DNA from: Euphorbia lathyris
Taxonomy: Eukaryota > Streptophyta > Magnoliopsida > Malpighiales > Euphorbiaceae
DNA length: 64,000 nucleotides
NCBI RefSeq assembly: GCF_963576675.1
Contig: NC_088916.1
Span: 78,385,501 to 78,449,500 of the forward strand
Direction of reading: 5' to 3'
The notes below the pieces were generated by a model. The model had not been told where the DNA came from. It did no database searches and worked only from the letters and a program-made list of their open reading frames with translations. Within the stretch, counting starts at the first letter, position 1. Every line of letters starts with the position of its first letter. Below, one piece after another: positions 34,547-47,200 of this stretch. A program made the position numbers and the translations under genes.

Positions 34547-34670
34547 TATAAATAGGGGGATAGAGAGCGAAGTGTAAGCACTTTGTCTTCTTTGGGATTC
34601 TAAAAATTTTCCGAAAGCTGAAGTCGCCGGAACGGAAGGGAAGTCTACTCTCACCCAAAATTAACTTCAG
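34547..34670 (+). promoter_or_regulatory. MADS gene TATA box and 5'-UTR exon
   Basis: TATAAATA at 34547-34554 sits in CTATAAATAG, which also fits the C(A/T)8G form of a CArG box that MADS proteins can bind. A transcript starting about 30 bp later would have a non-coding first exon ending at 34670 (TTCAG|gtctgt), spliced to the coding exon after the acceptor at 35216 or 35220. A 5'-UTR intron is known in AGL11-type genes. Confidence 0.65.
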
Positions 34671-34748
34671 GTCTGTGTTGCTCTTTCATCTAAAAATATC
34701 AATTACTTGCTATCTTCTCTCTTTTTTTATCCTTTTCCATATCAGATT

Positions 34749-34765
34749 CTCTCTCTCTCTTTCTC
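34749..34765. promoter_or_regulatory. CT/GA-rich tract in the 5'-UTR intron
   Basis: CTCTCTCTCTCTTTCTC. In Arabidopsis, BASIC PENTACYSTEINE proteins regulate SEEDSTICK through GA-rich elements. Presence of the tract is seen; its use here is inferred. Confidence 0.4.
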
Positions 34766-35222
34766 AATCTCAAGCTCTCTGTCAGACCATTCCAAACTAG
34801 ATTTGCTCATAAAATTCTAAAAAAACTGCTTCTCTTTTGTTTCTTCTCTTATCTAATGGATACAAGTATATATATATATATACACACACACATGCTCAAC
34901 AGGAGAAGAAAAAAGAGGAAACAAAGTCGCATCGCAATCGCATATGCACTAGTACTAGATTTAAATCATGTCAATCTGTAGATTCTGATCTGATTTGATT
35001 TGATTTGAGTTGATCTGACCTGTTCATTGATTAGATATGGATATGAATGTCGTCTCCGCTCCGTTTTTCTGTGCCAGATCTATATTTTGTTGCTTGGATT
35101 ATGTAGATCTGATCTGAAGAAGAACCCTAATTGAACTGGTTTTGGATTGAGATGGATGGATCTCGATCGGAATAAGTACGATATTGAGATGAACATGTTT
35201 GTTAAATTGATTGCAGGCAGCC

Positions 35223-38200
35223 ATGGGAAGAGGAAAGATAGAGATAAAGAGAATAGAGAACACGACGAATCGACAGGTGACATTCTGCAAGAGAAGAAAT
35301 GGATTACTGAAAAAAGCTTATGAACTATCTGTTCTCTGCGATGCTGAAGTCGCGCTCATCGTCTTCTCAAGTCGTGGCCGGCTCTATGAGTACTCTAATA
35401 ACAAGTAACTTCTTTCTCTCTCTATATATCAGAACGGAGATTAGATTATTTTCCATTTTCGTGTTGCAATCTCTGAGAGGAAGAGCTGAACATGATGATG
35501 ATGTGTTTACTCTTATTATTGCAGCTGCTTTCTTAGGGTTTCATGCGTTTTTTTGTTTCTTCTCTTAGCTTCCACATTTCTTTACGATCTTCCTTGTTTT
35601 CCTCTAATTAAGACAAATTAATTAATTCCTACCAAATTTTTATTTTTTACGAAATTAAGAGAAATTAGGCGGGAATAAGCTGCCAAAATAGATATGAGAT
35701 TTTTTTTTTTTGAAAGTATCAATTTAGACTCTGCATATAAAATAAGGCTAAACGTTTAAAAAATACATCAATTTAGACCTCGATAACGGAACGTGATACG
35801 TTATTCATATTACTCTGTTAAGTTCTGTCCATTGAATGTGGAGAGAGAAATCAGAACTTAATGGAAGTAATATGAATGACGTGTCATATTTCGAGATCTA
35901 AATTGATACTCTTTTTTAACGTGAAGTTTACATTAGTGTTATTTTGTATGTTGAATTTAAATTAATACTCTAATTTTTTTCAACCTATTTTGATTTCTTA
36001 TCCCAAATTAGATCGTACGATTGAGATTTTTTTTTGGTTATAAAGTTTTTTAGGTAAAGTTAAGCCATTCTCACCGTCAAAATAAACTATAAAATAAAGT
36101 GAAATTTTAAAATCATTTATCAGTTAAATTTTGAGAAAGTGCGGAATGGAAATTAAAAGCTAAGAGCATCTCCAAGAGACTTTTGTGCACTTTCTAAAAA
36201 TAATATAAATAATTGACTCTTAGTGATTTAAAAGTGACTAAGACATATCATCTCCAATAATATTCCTTATATTCACTTTTTATTTATTATTTTATCAATT
36301 AAATTATTAATTGTTGTTATATTTACCAATAGTGTGAGGAGAGAGACTCCTCAATAATAAATTATCAATAAAAAATGAATTAAGAGCTACTAAGAGATGG
36401 AGAGATGCTCTCTATTAATAGAACGGATGGAGTGACTCTTAGTGATTTGAGGAGCCACTAAGAGACTGTTGGAACTGATTTTTCATTCTCCCTCCTCAAA
36501 TTTTAACTTAAGAGTCAATTTAAGAGGCTCTTGGAGATGCTCTAACAAGCCTGAGGCATAACTATTTACCACTCCGGTCACCGCTTATCGACTTGGAGGC
36601 TTCCTTTAGAATCCCCTAAATTACATATTCTATCATTTTAATTAGGCGACTTATTTTCATTTACTTTTAAAAAAAATAGTATAGAAATTCTACTATATCT
36701 ACAGAATATCATCAATTATCTATATGCATTTCTACTTTTTATTGTTTGGATATATTATTTCGGGAGTATGGTAGAATGTCTCAAAATGGTAACATGTTGT
36801 AATAACGGGGTTGTATATTTTTTAGGGTTAATGTAAAAAAAATAATCTGCAAATAAGTTGTTTCTATAGTTCTTGTTTTTTCTGTTTTTGCTCCTTTGGG
36901 CTTCCTGCCCTCCTTTTTACCAAAAAATAAATAAAGAAAATAAAAAAAATAAAATCTGTGATCATATTTATTTGCAAATGAAAGACTGTAGTTTTGTTGT
37001 TGTCAAAATAAAGAGGGTGCTTGTCGTTATATTTACAAAATCAAGGATTTTTTATTGATATTGTCAATTTTGTCGTTAACAACCTCAAAATTAACATTTT
37101 CAAGAATTTAATTATATTTTAAGCAACTTTAAATTTTTAACTTTTTAGTTTTGCGGTTAGGTGTTGTTTGGTGAGTAGAGAGAAAACTTAAAAGTTTTGA
37201 CATTAGTGTTGTTTGGTAAGGAGAGAGAAAGCTCAAAAGTTTTAAAGCTAAAAAAAACGATGATTTAAAAAAATAAAAAAATATAGTTCATAGTAAATCT
37301 GATACTAAATAACTTTAATTTTTGAAAATGTTTATTTTAAAGTCATTAACGGACAATGTCAATTCAAAAGTTCTCGATTTTGCACATGTCGACAAACACA
37401 GTTTTCGTTTTGACAACAAAAAAACATTAGTTCTTCCTCTATAAATCAAGGGTTAAGGTGCAAAAATACCCTAACGTTTTGGGTCAGGAGCAATTTTATC
37501 CTAACGTCTAAAATGGTGCAATTTTACCCATAACATTTGTAGCCAAGAATAATTTTACCCCTAACGTTGATAATTTGTATCAATTTCAGACATTATTATA
37601 AAATACATACATTTTTGTTCTTTATTTTGCACCAATTAGATATCAATTCGTTCTAAAGGAAGAGATAACATGTTTTCTGTAATTTAATAATAGAATTAGA
37701 GATTAATATTTATAAAATCAGTGAATTTTTTTTTTTTGTCTAATTCTTACAAAAACATTGTTTTATTTTTTTTATTTTTTTTCACATCCCAAAATATGTT
37801 TGTGGTTTGTTATTGATAAAATGACGTACATGTGAAGTGTAAATGACAAGATTCATAACCGAGAAGACATTTTGATAAATTATTTCTCAAATTGACCCAA
37901 TTTATCAATGTTAGGAGTAAAATTGCTCTTGACTTCTAGCTTAGAGGTAAAATTGGACCATTTTAAATGTTATGGGTAAAGTTACTTCTGACCCAAAATG
38001 GTAGAAATATTTTTGCAACTTAACCCATAAATCAATGTAACCACAGTGTTTTTTTTAACTAACCGCTTTTTTTCTGGATGGGTTTTTCCCAATTAAAATG
38101 TTTGATGTTTTCACTAACTTAAACTCTCTCTCTATATATTGTTTTGTTTTGGATAGTATCCAAAAAGTTGGAGTGAAATCTATGAAAATCTTTAGTTAAA

Positions 38201-41200
38201 AAAAGCATTCATAATAGTCTGAAGTTTACCTGTTTGAATGTTAGTTAAAACGGGAGTTTGGTTGGTCTAATGTTTCCATATTAAGCTTTAAGAATTATCA
38301 TTTTAGGAGAAGCAAATCTAAAACCTCACTTCTCAATGTCCTAAAAAGATTTCTAATTATTCAATATTCAATATTCAACTGCCTCTTTGTTTCTCCTCTA
38401 TGAATCAATAACACACCCCAAAAGTACACCACTCTTTTCTGCTTCTGTTTCTCTATTTTTGTGATTCTTTGCAACATCACCTACTCAATTCTATTTCTAG
38501 CCCTTTTTTTTTTCATTTTCAATGCCCCATTTTGGCTCTTCTCTTTGACTTTTAATACCTTTTTATTTTTGTTTTTGTTTGGATAATGTATCCAAAAATA
38601 ATTCTCAAGGTTTTTTTGAGAAATTTCAATTTAGTCCCAATGGTATATAATCTTCGTATCATTTTGTGAAATGGTACAATTTTATGTGTAACGGAACTTG
38701 ACGTGTCATTTTTTTGAAATGATATCAATTTATCCTTAAGTTTCGTTATCTAAAATGATATTAAATTAGCTCTAAGTTTCGTTATCCAGGACTATATTTA
38801 CGGGTAAATTATACCCATGGCCACTGAACTTTACCCATTTTAATATTGTGGTTACTGAACTTCAATTCTTAGCAGTATGATCATTGAAATTTTACATTTT
38901 TTTAATATCGGTGGTCACTCAACGTTTAAAAACACCATTGACAATTTCAAAATAAAAAATTCAAAAAATTGTAAGGAACTTTAATTCTTTGCAACCTCAC
39001 CTACTAAATTCCCTTTCTAGCCCATTCTTTTTCATTTTCAATGCCCCATTTTGGCTCTTCTCTTTGACTTTTAATGCTTTTTTTTTGTTTGGATAAAATA
39101 CTAAAAAAGTTAGAAGATTCTTGGGAGAGTATCAATCTAGTCCGGCTCAATGTTTGTAAAAAGGTCTAATTATAATACTGTGTAACGGAATTTGACGCCT
39201 CAATTTTTATGAAATGATATTAGTTTAGCCCTAAGTTTGTTATCCGGGACTATATATATGGGTAAATTACATCCATGACCATTGAACTTTATCCATTTTA
39301 ATATTCACCGTAAAATTCAATGAGTAAAATTCAGTGGCTATGTATGTAATTTACCCGAGACTATATTTACTTTAAGGTAAGAAATGGTAAAGTTGAGTGG
39401 CCATGAATGTTAACAATGTCTTCCAATTTTATGATTCTTTGCAACCTCACCTACTCAATTCTATTTCTAGCCCATTTTCTTCATTTTCAATGCCCCATTT
39501 TTGCTCTTCTCTTTGACTTTTCATGCTTTTATTTTTTCCTAATGTATCAAAAAATAATTCTCAAGGTTTTTGGGAAATTTCAATTTAGGGCCGTTTGTTT
39601 TATCAGCTCCTGTTTGCTTGCTGCTGCAGTTAGCTGTTTGTTATTTGTTGTTACTGATAACAGCATATATTAGTTGATTTTTATGTAAAAAGCAGCTGTT
39701 TCGAATTTTTACCAAACATTTTCTATCTCATGTTGAGACTTAAAAGACAAAAAGCAGTTTTGAAAATTGAAAACAAACAGACACTTAGTCCCATCGTATA
39801 AAATCGTATTATTTTGGTTTTAATGTTTGTGAAATGGTGCATTCTATGTGTAATGGAACTTGACGTCTCAAATTATTTTGAAATGATATCAATTTAACCC
39901 TAAGTTTTGTTATCCGGGACTATATTTATGGGTAAATTATACAAATGGCCACTAAACTTTACCTATTTTTAATATTGTGGCTACTGAACTTCAATTATTA
40001 AGGGTATAGCCACTGAACTTCACGCTTTTTGACATCGGTGGCCACTCAACGCCTTAAAACGACCGTTCACGATCTCAAAATAAAAAATTCGAAGAGTTAA
40101 TGATATTCTAAGGAACTTTAATTCTTGAAAATTTTCATTTTTAGGTCATTTAAGTGTTGTTTGGTTAGGAGAGAGTGTGAATTTTTACAGAGAGAAAACT
40201 CCAAAAAAGATAATTTTGGAAAATAAAAAATACGATTTCATGGTAAATGTCCTTCTGAACAACTTTAATTCTTGAATATTTTCATTTTGAGGTCGTTAAC
40301 TATCATTTTGAGGAGTTAGTTAAATTAAATGGCCACTAGTGTTAAAAAGTGTAAAGTTCAGTGACCAAACCTATGTTCAATGGCCACAAATTAAAATGGG
40401 TAAAGTTCAGTGGTCATGAATGTAATATACCCGAGACTATATTTACCCTTATGGGGTGTTTGTTAGAGGGGATAACGACACGAGAATAGGGATAAAAAAA
40501 ATTGAGACGAATTATCCCATGTTTGTTTTAGAGATAGTTTAGGGAGATAAGAGCGGGATATGAGTCTTATCCCTCAAATCCTATACCCAAGAGAGGGGTG
40601 GTATAAGGAGGTGGGATAAGCTCCTGCGATTTTAATAGGATGGGAAAGTCTATTTTATCCCTCAAATTAATGTTATGTAGTTTAAATAAGGTTAAAATAG
40701 TAAAATGTATTATTTTATCTCTATCCCTATCCAACATACCAAACATTGGATAATAATTCTCGACTATCATATTTTATCCTTATCCCATTCATTTATCCTT
40801 ATATCTATCCCAACTTTTATCCCTATCCCTATCCCAATAGAATACCAAACGTCCCGTTAAGGTATCTTAACGTTTTCAAACAAAACTAATTTTATCCCTA
40901 TAGTAAAAATTTGAACATAGTATTCTTTTTATTAAACTCGTTATTAATCTATAATATTGGATCTTTCCTTTTTCAAAGAAAATAAATATTGGATCTTTCC
41001 GAACATCAATTTTGTTCAATTTGTTTATTATGTTACAAACATAATTATATACAATCGGCCAAAACGATAAGTTAATTAGTAGCATAAAAAAAAACTGTCT
41101 AAAAATATTTACTTTATTACTAACATACATATCTATAAACAACATGTCAAAATGTATGAAACTATATTAATTTGTCGACATATTTGTATGGAAAATCTGA

Positions 41201-44200
41201 TATGGTAGCAGGACTACAATTGAGCCGAGCTGAAGCGAACTTTGGCCTGTTCATATTTAGTACGTTAGAAAATTGACGAGTTCGAGCTCAAGTTCAACAT
41301 ATAAAAAAATAATTGAACAAAGCTTGCTCACGAGCATATCATGAACATTATAATGGAGCTTGTTCATGAACCTATAATTGAGTCTGCTCACGCTCTTTAT
41401 AAATAAAGTCATTCTCAAGTTCCGTTCGTTTATAAATAAAGTCGAATATAATCAAGCTTTTATCAAACTGAACGTCAAACCTCTCATTAGTAGCTCAACT
41501 CATTTCCGACTCTATACTATATTCAAATTTTTAATTAGGTAGGGGTATAATTAAATTTGTTTGAAACGTTGAGATACAATTTTACCATATCATATGTTAG
41601 GATAAACTGCATTTTTCTAAAAATAATTGGGAAAAATTAGACTTTATCACTTAATTTATTTTCTTTTCACGTAATTTTTTTTTTTTTTTGATAAAAATAC
41701 GTACATCATTTTATAGATAGGAAAACAACAAGTACAATAAGAAAAGTAAGGAATAAAACCTTACGACTTCAAATTTTACAACTTCAAATTTTCACGTAAT
41801 TTTACAGCTTCAAATTCAGTGAGTTTGATTTAAAACAATATATTCTCAGGAGATATAAATTTTATAAGATGTTAAAATTATATTCTCCATATATTATATG
41901 AAAATGCTAATTTATAGATTTAATATTTTATAAAACCTACAATAAATTAATTATGAATTACATAATGGAAATGGAAATAAAGAAAATGCAAAAATGTTTA
42001 TTGCTGATTAGAAAAACAATTAAAAACTTGAGCATATTAATTGTTGATGCATGTAATTAATTAAAATTAATCTATCTCTAATTTATATTATGCAGCATAA
42101 AATCAACAATCGACAGATACAAGAAGGCTTGTTCAGACAGTTCTAATACTAGTTCTATCACAGAAATTAATGCTCAGGTAAATATATTATTTAAAAACCA
42201 ATTAAACAAAAATATATAAAAATTAAATATTGTGAGTTTTCGGTTATTCGATCGGTAACCAAACCGAACCGAACCGAAATTTTTTGGTTAAATAAAATTT
42301 GGTTACCAATCTTTTTCGGTTCGGTTCGGTTATGAAAATAATACAAACTTCAATTCGATTAACCGAAAGTTTGGTTCGATTAGTAACCAAACTGAACCGA
42401 TGCTCACCCCCAAGGATATCCATTTAAAAGAGGATGGGGTATCAAATAAGCAATCGAATATGATAATTTTTTTCCATAAAGCTCATATTGGCCCCTAAAC
42501 TATACCTTAAAAATCAATTAACTCCCTAAACTATTTAAATCACCAATCAAATCCTTAATCTTTTTTTATGAAAAGAACCCTTAATCTATTTAGAAATAAA
42601 AAAAAATTCACTCTCTTATCTAGTATAGATAATGTTAATAATTGATAATAATCTAATCAATAACCCAATAATTAAACAATAAGACGGAAAAAGAAAATAG
42701 GGTTAGAACTTTATTAAGGAAGATTTTGTCTTTTGCTAATGCGAAGTAGGAAGTAAAATCTACATCGTAAAAAAATGACTTAATTATGTGTTTAATTATT
42801 GGATTATAATTAGATTACTATGAATTCTTAAGATTATTAGAACAATTCTAAATAAGTTAAAGACTTGATTGGTGATTTTAGTAGTTTGAGGATCTAATTG
42901 ATTTTTAAGATATAGTGTAAGGGCCACTGTGAGCTTTATGCTTTTTTTTTTTTATAAAAGTATATATGATTTTATTATAGAAAAAGTAAATTTAGCTTAA
43001 AGCTTGTACAAATTTTACAAAGACTAGTAAATTATATATGTGTGGTATATAATATTTGTCATATTTTATATTTTGGTGTACAATCTTCAATTTTGCACAT
43101 AAAAATGTATAATCTTTTGATGACATCCCATTAAAGTGTACAACCGATAATTGTGACCGGTCAACGCAAAATCAACGCGTCACATCAACAATTTGACCTC
43201 CATAAAAATTGTCAACACAAAGTCAACGTGCCACATCAGCAATTTTGACTTTTATGGAGGTCAAATTGCTGATGTGACGCATTGATTTCACGTTGACCGG
43301 TCACAATTATCGACTGTACACTTTAGTGGGAAGTCACCAAAAGGTTGTATATTTTTATGTGCAAAATTAAAGGTCGTATACCAAAATGTCCAATAGGATA
43401 AAAGTTGTACATCACATATGTAATTTACCCCTACACAAACCAAGAAAAATCATTAATTTTGTTTTGAATAAAATACCAATTCAATGCTCACAAGTGATGG
43501 AGCTTTGATGATAATTTTAGGGGCATATGAACAATTAAATTTTTGTACGATTATTCATCTCTTAAATAGTAACACCTCAGTTATAAGTTTGAATGATGAA
43601 GTCTTGTAGATAAAGAAAGTAAGAGAAACAAAGTTTAAAACAAAACAAACCAGGTTCCGGTCTAAGGATAACTAAGAATTGGAAGGCCCCTGATATTGGA
43701 AAATTGGCCTGTAATGTCGATGCTGGGCTATTTCACGATGAAGGCTATTGTTCATTCGGGTTCATCTTGCGGGACCATGAAGGTAGTTGTGCGTTTGCCA
43801 AACACGGCAGCTCTGTAGGTAACTTTGATCCTACAACAGCGGAGGCAATTGCAATTAAAGAGGCCATCAAAGCTAACAGCTACAAAGATATGGAGATCCG
43901 TTCTGACTGTCTCTCAGTAGTTCAAGCTATTAATGGTCGCCATCATTCACTCTCCTACCTTTTTGATATAATTAGTGATTGCATTCTTTTATTCCAAGAG
44001 TTAGATAATTCTTTGATCTCTTTTGTCAAACAGTCAGCGAACTGTGCAGCTCATTGTTTAGCGAGAGCAGTCAGTTCCTCGTCTGTCCGTGATGAGTGGC
44101 ACTCTGCCCCTCTCTTTTGTCTTCTATTCTTTTAGCTGATATCAGCCAGTAAAGTATTTTTTGATTAAAAAAAAAGGAAGTAAGAGAAAGAAGAGTTTAA

Positions 44201-47200
44201 TTAGTTAGTTATGACGCCAACGATAGAATAAAAGAAATTAAGATCATGGTTACTATCAAAGAAAAAAAAGATCAGGGTTTAAATTTTTTATATGGAAAAA
44301 TACAAGGAGAAACTCATAGGATGACTTCAGAGAATAATTTTCTGGAATAAAATATAGAAGGGATCAAATTTGGGGTTAGTTAAGAGAGCATTTGAGGAAG
44401 GAGATGAAAAATAGTAAAATTTTAGTGTTTCATGATGATGTACCTTTAGTTGCACAACTAGCAGTTTGAGAGCTTGTGTAGAGACTTGAGGCACGTGTAA
44501 GGACGTCAATTGGGGAATATCTTATGAGCAATAGCTCTTGGTCTTCGAAGATTAAATTGATAATAGACCCTCGTCCTTAGGAAGAAAAGGAAGAAGTATT
44601 TAGATGCAGATTTCTCCTTTTGGATGGAGGTGTTTTCTCTGATTGACAATGGAGAGGCGTATGAAGTCCATTTAGATGTGGAATTTCCTGACCCAACTAT
44701 AATTGATTAGCTTTGATGGTATTTTCAGAGCTTTTGTATGGAAAGTAATACTTCGTAAGGTAGATTTTCCAACTTCAGATATCTGGTCTCAACATCTCTT
44801 AGGACTCTACTTACATAATAAATGATAAATTTCTTTGCGCATTCTTCTCGAATGAACACCATCTACACAGACTTTATAGATACACTTACATATAAGAAAA
44901 ATCTCTCACCAAGAACTGGCCAACTCAGCAAAGCAGGAGGCTAATAATTCATTTAGCCTTTCGAATAACGCTTGGCATTCTATCGTACATTTGAATTTTT
45001 TTTATCCCCTTCAGACTCTTGTAGAAAGTCATGCATCACTTTTCTAAATAGGAAATGAATCGATCGACGAAATTGATCCTGCCATTAAGCTTTATCCAGA
45101 TTAGCCTTCATCCCTTTTTCAAAAATCATGAACCTGAGGAATTTTCTGTAACTTACTCCGAAGGTGCACTTATCTAGGTTCAATTTCAGTTCGAACTCTG
45201 AGAGCATCTTGAAGACTATTTCAAGATCTTGTGCATGTTGCTCTATGATATTGCGTTTAACGATCACATCATCTAAGCAGATCTTAGTCATATCCCTAAT
45301 GATGTCCTTAAATATCTTATTTACTAGTCTCTAGTTTCCAGCTCTAGTGTCTTTTAACTCGAAAGGAATGACTTCGTATAAATATGCCCTTTCACACAGG
45401 ATGAGGCTGATATTTTCCATATCTTTAGGGGGTCATTAGGATCTGATGATATACAGCCTTTACGTCTCTCATTGATTATATGGCATATCATTTTTGTCGA
45501 TTCGATGATTATGTCAATGCAGGGTAGGAGTCCTCAGGGAAAGCTTTGTTTAGATTAGTGAAGTAAACACACAATCTTTATTTGATGTTTGCTTTTTTTA
45601 CTAGCACCATATTGGCATCCCACTTCGGTTTGTGATTCTCAAATGTTATTATTGTTTGTATGTCCACCCCATGATTTATTTTCTTTTGCTTAGCCGCCTA
45701 AATATATGGGTCCACGGCTAACGTGTGGGTCATGACCTCTAGTGAGACATCGACAACATCAACCTGAGTGTCCCATTATGCTTTCCTTTTCTTCGATTGG
45801 AAGTTATGTCACCATTTGAACCGATTTCCCTTCTTCCAACCATATGGTCTCCAGTTTAGCGACTAACTCTGCCCTCTCATTTTCTTCCTCTGGGATGTTC
45901 TCCGTAGGTTTCATTTGGAGTGACGCCATATATGTTTCTTAAGCTATCTTTTAATTCCCTTTTTGTGGGGATCTACAATGTTATATCGTATATGGAAAGT
46001 AAACATACTAACCCTGAGATAAGTGGTCGACCTATGATGGCGTTGTATAGGAGAATTGTTTCCACTACAAGGAACTATGCTTTGGTGCGCCACTTTGTGT
46101 GGCTGTAGCTTACCTCAATCTTAACTTGACGCTACCTAATAGAGGGATGGTATGGCCACTGATTCCTACTAGAAGACCTAGAGAGGGTACTAGCTTTTTC
46201 AGTTCTATCTAGAGTTTCTCATATGCTTTTTTGGTGATGATATCAGATATAATTACATGTGTCTATAAATACTCGACGAACTGTGAAGTTCTCAATCAAC
46301 ACTTCAATCATAAGTGCATCTTTAAGCGCTCGTCAAGGTGTCATCTTTATATTGCTGGATAAGAACTCTGAGTTGAACTTATATATCATTTGTTTGTCTT
46401 CATATATTCTCTTCGGTTTCATCGACCTATCCCCTTGAGGCCCTACGGTAATCACATTTGTCAACCCTCGGGAGTGCAAGCTAAATGTCACGAGCGTAGA
46501 TTTCACGCTACCCAAACCCCGTGTGGCACTAGCAGTTCTGCCGGAAATGCTAGTCAGCCTCAACTCGAACTTGCTCGAACGATGGAACATAGCAAGAACA
46601 AAAATGCAGCATAATAGAATAAATAACCGTGTTGCAGCGGAAGACTTAAAAGCGTTACACAAAGTATTTGAGAACAGTCAATTTATATCTCTTATTGATA
46701 AAAAAGAATGCTCTACACAATTTATACAAGTGAAGGTTGCTGGATTACTCAACTCTCAACCTTTCCTACTTACTTACAAACTCACAACAACTTGATTTAT
46801 AATGAAATGCCTAACCTCTATTTGTAGTCTACTTGCTAAAAATGAAAGGTCAGGATCAAAACAATCAAAAGGCTGTAATTCACTCCAGAAATCAGCTCAT
46901 ACTCAAGTCAACTATTCAAAGTCCAAGTCTTCTCTTATTGACTTGTTAACTAGTTGACTTAGGAAGCTTCCCTTCACAAAGAGAAACTCTTGGGTCTTTC
47001 TTGGCACTTTCCTCCTGCATCATTGGGTCTAATTAGAGTCTTCTCTATCCATTTGAACACTTGTTTTCGCTGGAAATCAGATCTGGAGGTTCTTATAGCT
47101 TGTTGTCCCCGCACCGGCCTGGTGCTACTGACTGGCCAATCCTACCGGGCCTGCAACTAAGCCTCTAGCCAATTATTCCAACACAGAAATATTTTCCCTC

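Noticed and set aside
35211..35222. In-frame upstream ATG (MQAA) before the MADS start
   Set aside because: It lies before or across the splice acceptor (35216 or 35220), and family members begin at MGRGK.
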